A DNA stretch of 7,938 nucleotides from an uncultured Collinsella sp. (GTDB lineage: Bacteria; Actinomycetota; Coriobacteriia; Coriobacteriales; Coriobacteriaceae): NCBI GenBank assembly GCA_902492185.1, contig CABUKY010000086.1, positions 1 through 7,938 of the forward strand, in the 5' to 3' direction. Below the pieces are notes generated by a model. That model had not been told where the DNA came from. It was given only the letters and a program-made list of their open reading frames with translations, and ran no database searches. A program made the translations under genes and the position numbers. Positions 4,883-7,938 of this stretch are shown piece after piece (position 1 is the first letter of the stretch; each line of letters starts with the position of its first letter).

Positions 4883-7105
4883 ATGAATATGCTCAAAATC
4901 TCGAAGGCGATCTTTAGGTCGCTTCTCTCCTCCAGGTCGCTCTGTGTTGTCGTTGTTGCGTTGATGGTTCTTTGTGCTCTGCCCGTCTTCAGGAGCGCGG
5001 CTGGCATCGACGGACGGGTCGAATACCTCGAGTCGGGAATAACCCGTGTTGAGCAGGAATTGTCAGCATCCTATGCGGATGCGCTTGTGAATGCGGGGGA
5101 GGACGGTGTCTATACCTCTTCATCAAGCATGCCCGCGCTTCTGTACCCTCTTGCCGCGGGACGTCTTATCTTGGCACCGCTCTCTCCCCTACTTCCGTTT
5201 CTGCAGATATCGGATGGAGAGTACACCTATTATGACGGATCGAAGGAGTACTTGCTATGGGTCGCAACGGCCGTTGCCGTCTCGTTCCTTGCCGCGCGTC
5301 TTAACAAACGTGAAAAGCTCATCATCCAGGCACCGATGGGCGAGCTGGGTAGACTTGTTGCATCGAGCGTATGGGCGAGTGTTTTTGCAATGCTTGCCGT
5401 CCTCGCCATCAATCTTCCAGGGATAATCGCCGCGCTTGTGAAGAATGGCCCGGGCTCGCCGTTCTATCCGATAGGCTACATTCAATATGCGACTCCGGTT
5501 ATCAAACCGGCTTGGCTGGTGTTCGCGCAGACGGCCATCTTGCAATTCTTGGTGGCAGCGTTCATCTCGCTTGTCGTTCACCTTGCCGTGAAGATTGCCA
5601 ATAACCCTACGCTTGGAATCGTGTTCGTATGTGCCCTGATGGGGGTGACGATGGTTCCCGGGTATTGCGGAAGATCCATCGCTTTACGTGAGTTCGCCCT
5701 GTTGAATCCCCTTACGTATGCGAACACTGAGTTGACCGTCGGCGCCTATAGCCCGTACCCGACAACGCAGATAGTGAATCTGCCTGGACTTTGCTTCGAG
5801 CGTGGCGCGATTGCCCTCGTATGCGCAATCGGGATCGAGGTGCTGGCAATTAGCCTGCTTTGCGTTGCTGAAAAGAGCGGCTGCGCGTGCCCGATATCCC
5901 CGATTTGTCTTGAGAGAGGTTCCTTCACTGCATCGAGAACGGCAACTCGTTCGAGCGCTTGTGCCTCCGCCGTTGCATACGTAAGAACGATGGGGAAACT
6001 GCTCCTGCGTTCTCCTACCCTCGCCGTATGCGCGATTGCAATGTCGACGACGATGCTGGCCCCGGCTCTGGTCGAGATGTTTCCTGACGCTGATAACGTT
6101 TCCGCTGTTCGGTATAGGGATGGGGAGCTCCGTTCAATAGATCGGTATCTAGAGCAGAACGCTGCGAATATGGACGTCGAGGGCAAAGCGGCCCTGGAAG
6201 ACATGCGGGATGCTCTTTCGGGTTTCGTGTACGCGCCTATGCCTGCGGAGGGGTTTCGAAGCCTTGCGACGTACGAGCGCGCTCGAGGTGAGCTGGGCGC
6301 GGCAGATGCGACTCTCCTGCAATCGATCGGAATCGAGCCGGAGACTCCTTCTCGTGCGGAGGCGCGCGCCCTTCTGCTTGAGTCGATCGCGAGCTTGCCG
6401 GACCCCAAGGTTTACGAGTTAAGTACGAAGATGCCCCCATTAATCCTCCTTTCGTATCTCCAGGCAGCGCTTCCCTCCTTATTTTTGCTGTTGCCCGTGG
6501 TTGTCACATCGCTCGCGTGCACCCACCTGCAGTGTCGTTCCCTTCTGGTTCTCCAGATCCCCGCAACAGCGCATGTGCGTTTTCTGACGGCTGTTGCGCT
6601 GGCTCCCCTGCTTGGCTTGGTGCTGCTTTTGGTGTCGATGGTTCCCGCTGTCGTTGTGTCCGTGATTAAGAACGGTGCGGGTGGATCGGAGTATCCCGTC
6701 GCTCTCATTCGGGCGGGAGCTTCGACAACGTCCATGGTGGAGGAGGCGGTGTTGTGCAGTATTCCGTTGCTGGTCATGGCATACGGCGTGATTTCCGTCG
6801 TCGCTGCGTTGACAGCAGCGATTAGCCGCAACCCCGTTGTCACCGGAATGGTTTGCGCGGTTCTCTTGGTGTTGGGTTCGTTGAGCGCTCATGTTGAAAG
6901 CGTGGGCATGGGCGTCGCGCTGCTGGCTCCATTCGCCTCGTTTGATCCCGCTTCCCAGGTGGGGACGATTGGCTTCCTTGGGCGAGGGACGAACGCGATG
7001 CCTTTTGGAGAGGTCGTCGGCGCATCGGGCGCTCTGCTGGTGGTCTTGGGCGCCGTATCTCCGTTGATGGTGCGCCTGAGTGTTCCAAAGATCGAAAGGG
7101 GATGA
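4883..7105 (+). CDS. ABC transporter permease with two fused duplicated halves
   Basis: A 740-residue membrane protein that would form the complete transmembrane part of an ABC exporter. Each half has one N-terminal helix (about 20-36 and 377-397), a soluble, probably extracytoplasmic segment rich in charged helices (about 38-120 and 398-514), then about five helices. The halves are related: KNGPGSPFYP (187-196) matches KNGAGGSEYP (596-605), and the NP after the next helices recurs at the same distance of 54 residues. The cytoplasmic linker between halves (about 330-370) carries clustered cysteines, SGCACPISPIC. I chose the ATG at 4883 because AAGG lies 6 bases before it; an in-frame ATG at 4865 has no ribosome site. 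The stop overlaps or abuts the ATPase start, so the two are coupled. Overall architecture fits ABC-2 type permeases of the peptide/bacteriocin or antimicrobial-resistance type; the substrate is unknown. Confidence 0.85.
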   Translation: MNMLKISKAIFRSLLSSRSLCVVVVALMVLCALPVFRSAAGIDGRVEYLESGITRVEQELSASYADALVNAGEDGVYTSSSSMPALLYPLAAGRLILAPLSPLLPFLQISDGEYTYYDGSKEYLLWVATAVAVSFLAARLNKREKLIIQAPMGELGRLVASSVWASVFAMLAVLAINLPGIIAALVKNGPGSPFYPIGYIQYATPVIKPAWLVFAQTAILQFLVAAFISLVVHLAVKIANNPTLGIVFVCALMGVTMVPGYCGRSIALREFALLNPLTYANTELTVGAYSPYPTTQIVNLPGLCFERGAIALVCAIGIEVLAISLLCVAEKSGCACPISPICLERGSFTASRTATRSSACASAVAYVRTMGKLLLRSPTLAVCAIAMSTTMLAPALVEMFPDADNVSAVRYRDGELRSIDRYLEQNAANMDVEGKAALEDMRDALSGFVYAPMPAEGFRSLATYERARGELGAADATLLQSIGIEPETPSRAEARALLLESIASLPDPKVYELSTKMPPLILLSYLQAALPSLFLLLPVVVTSLACTHLQCRSLLVLQIPATAHVRFLTAVALAPLLGLVLLLVSMVPAVVVSVIKNGAGGSEYPVALIRAGASTTSMVEEAVLCSIPLLVMAYGVISVVAALTAAISRNPVVTGMVCAVLLVLGSLSAHVESVGMGVALLAPFASFDPASQVGTIGFLGRGTNAMPFGEVVGASGALLVVLGAVSPLMVRLSVPKIERG

Positions 7106-7110
7106 TCTCG

Positions 7111-7851
7111 ATGATTGACCTTCAAACGCTGACGATCTCTTATGGAAAGAAGGTGCTCGTAGATTCGGTGAACGCTGAGTTTGCCCCGGGTACGGTCTAC
7201 GGTCTCGTCGCTCCGAACGGGCATGGAAAGACGACGTTGCTGCGTGCGATGGCAGGTTTGCCGGGTCCTCGCGTGGACGGGAGCATCGTTCTGGATGAGG
7301 TGCAGGGTACGGGTGCGAGAGAGGTCCGTTCTATGATCTTCTATGCACCTGGTGAGGGGACGCTGCTGTATCCCGGATTGCGTGCGGAAGATCACCTCAA
7401 GATGGTTTGCGATATGTGGCCGCATGCTCGCGATATCGAAGAGATAGTGGAACAAACGCAGATAGGCGAGTTCGCGAAGATGAGGATCCGCACTCTGAGC
7501 CAGGGCATGAAGCAGCAGCTTACCCTGGCGATTGCGTATGCGACGGGCGCGCGGTACCTTCTATTAGATGAGCCCATGAACGCGCTCGACCCCAGCAGGG
7601 TGGACTTGCATTCCGAGATTCTCAGGAAGCTGGCCGATTCTGGTACGTGCATCATCATGTCATCCCACATCTTGGATTCGGTCGATAGGCTGTGCGATGA
7701 GATTCTGTTTTTGAAGGATGGGAGGCTCATTAGAAGCATTCCGCAAGATGATGCTGCGCCGAAGTCTCCTGGATCCCATTTCGCAAAGCCTGCCGGACGC
7801 GCCGAGGGTGCGCTAAGCACGTATCGGCGACTCTACGAAAAGGGCGGGTAG
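7111..7851 (+). CDS. ABC transporter ATP-binding protein
   Basis: A 246-residue cytoplasmic ATPase that powers the permease encoded just upstream. In order: Walker A APNGHGKTT (34-42), ABC signature LSQGMKQQ (129-136), Walker B LLLDEP (150-155) with catalytic Glu, D-loop NALD, and switch histidine in MSSH (183-186). The Q-loop region reads FYAPGEGTLLYPGL and lacks the usual Gln, with Gly or Glu in its place; Glu is common in the ABC-2 export branch. Walker A starts with Ala instead of Gly. An ATG at 7102 overlaps the permease stop as ATGA, but AAAGGGG (7095-7101) touches it directly, whereas it lies 9 bases before the ATG at 7111, so I prefer the latter; 7102 would add three residues. A C-terminal tail of about 35 residues after KDGRLI has no recognised domain. 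It most resembles single-domain ATPases of drug or bacteriocin exporters. Confidence 0.93.
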   Translation: MIDLQTLTISYGKKVLVDSVNAEFAPGTVYGLVAPNGHGKTTLLRAMAGLPGPRVDGSIVLDEVQGTGAREVRSMIFYAPGEGTLLYPGLRAEDHLKMVCDMWPHARDIEEIVEQTQIGEFAKMRIRTLSQGMKQQLTLAIAYATGARYLLLDEPMNALDPSRVDLHSEILRKLADSGTCIIMSSHILDSVDRLCDEILFLKDGRLIRSIPQDDAAPKSPGSHFAKPAGRAEGALSTYRRLYEKGG

Positions 7852-7853
7852 AA

Positions 7854-7938
7854 ATGCAAGTTAAAAATCTATGTGGTCGATATGCCGTTAAACCCGCATA
7901 TCGATACCGCTCAGCCATTCGCCTCGCCCCCGTCGCAC
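7854..7938 (+). CDS. Start of a further gene in the ABC operon (partial)
   Basis: An ATG two bases after the ATPase stop opens a frame that stays open for 28 codons to the window edge, beginning MQVKNLCGRYAVKPAYRYRS. AAAAGGG (7838-7844) lies 9 bases upstream, a good ribosome site. The spacing suggests continued co-transcription. The visible part is strongly basic and ends in LAPVA, which would suit the cytoplasmic N-terminus before a first membrane helix, so another membrane subunit is possible. Too little is visible to name a family. A caution is the 9-base inverted repeat within it (7877-7904), which could instead mean noncoding structure. Confidence 0.5.
   Translation, partial: MQVKNLCGRYAVKPAYRYRSAIRLAPVA
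7877..7904. repeat. Inverted repeat after the ATPase gene
   Basis: TCGATATGC (7877-7885) and GCATATCGA (7896-7904) are perfect 9-base inverted arms around the 10-base spacer CGTTAAACCC. There is no T-tract on either side, so it is not a standard terminator. It lies inside the possible start of the next gene; it could be a protein-binding site or an RNA hairpin near that gene's start. Confidence 0.5.

Noticed and set aside
5746..6408. 220-codon minus-strand frame inside the permease gene
   Set aside because: Ser/Arg/Ala-rich and antisense to a frame with clear membrane helices and duplicated motifs.
1..7938. CRISPR array, tRNA or rRNA genes
   Set aside because: No regularly spaced repeat series and no cloverleaf or rRNA-like sequence was seen on either strand.

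Overview
The window looks like chromosomal DNA of a GC-rich Gram-positive, most likely a Collinsella-type member of the Coriobacteriia. This placement is an inference from high GC in the left half, purine-rich AGGAGG-like ribosome sites, and the protein types. No rRNA or tRNA is present to confirm it.

Left part (1-2880), minus strand: a conserved housekeeping block read right to left. It holds a small ACT-domain protein of the UPF0237 type, a citrate synthase, a strong intrinsic terminator (1005-1044), and a Cof-type HAD-IIB phosphatase. The first 140 bases hold a structured repeat, with direct copies, a perfect palindrome and an inverted repeat, that runs into the 3' end of the HAD gene.

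Middle (2852-3976): a 396-base stretch with no convincing gene but several hairpins and a 10-base direct repeat. It is followed by a 5'-truncated tyrosine recombinase (integrase) on the minus strand. The integrase keeps all catalytic residues but has lost its N-terminal DNA-binding domains. Its remaining reading frame runs without a shift into the stop codon of the neighbouring XRE regulator gene, which marks a rearrangement junction.

Right part (3974-7938): an accessory cassette with lower GC. On the minus strand a four-helix DUF2975-type membrane protein is followed 9 bases later by a YozG-type XRE regulator. Divergent from it, across an AT-rich 135-base region with an inverted repeat suited to an operator, runs an ABC transporter operon. 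This operon encodes a 740-aa permease built as two fused, duplicated halves, then the ATPase, then the start of a further reading frame cut by the window edge. The likely arrangement is that the XRE/DUF2975 pair senses a membrane state and controls the exporter through the shared region. Substrate and trigger are not visible in the sequence.
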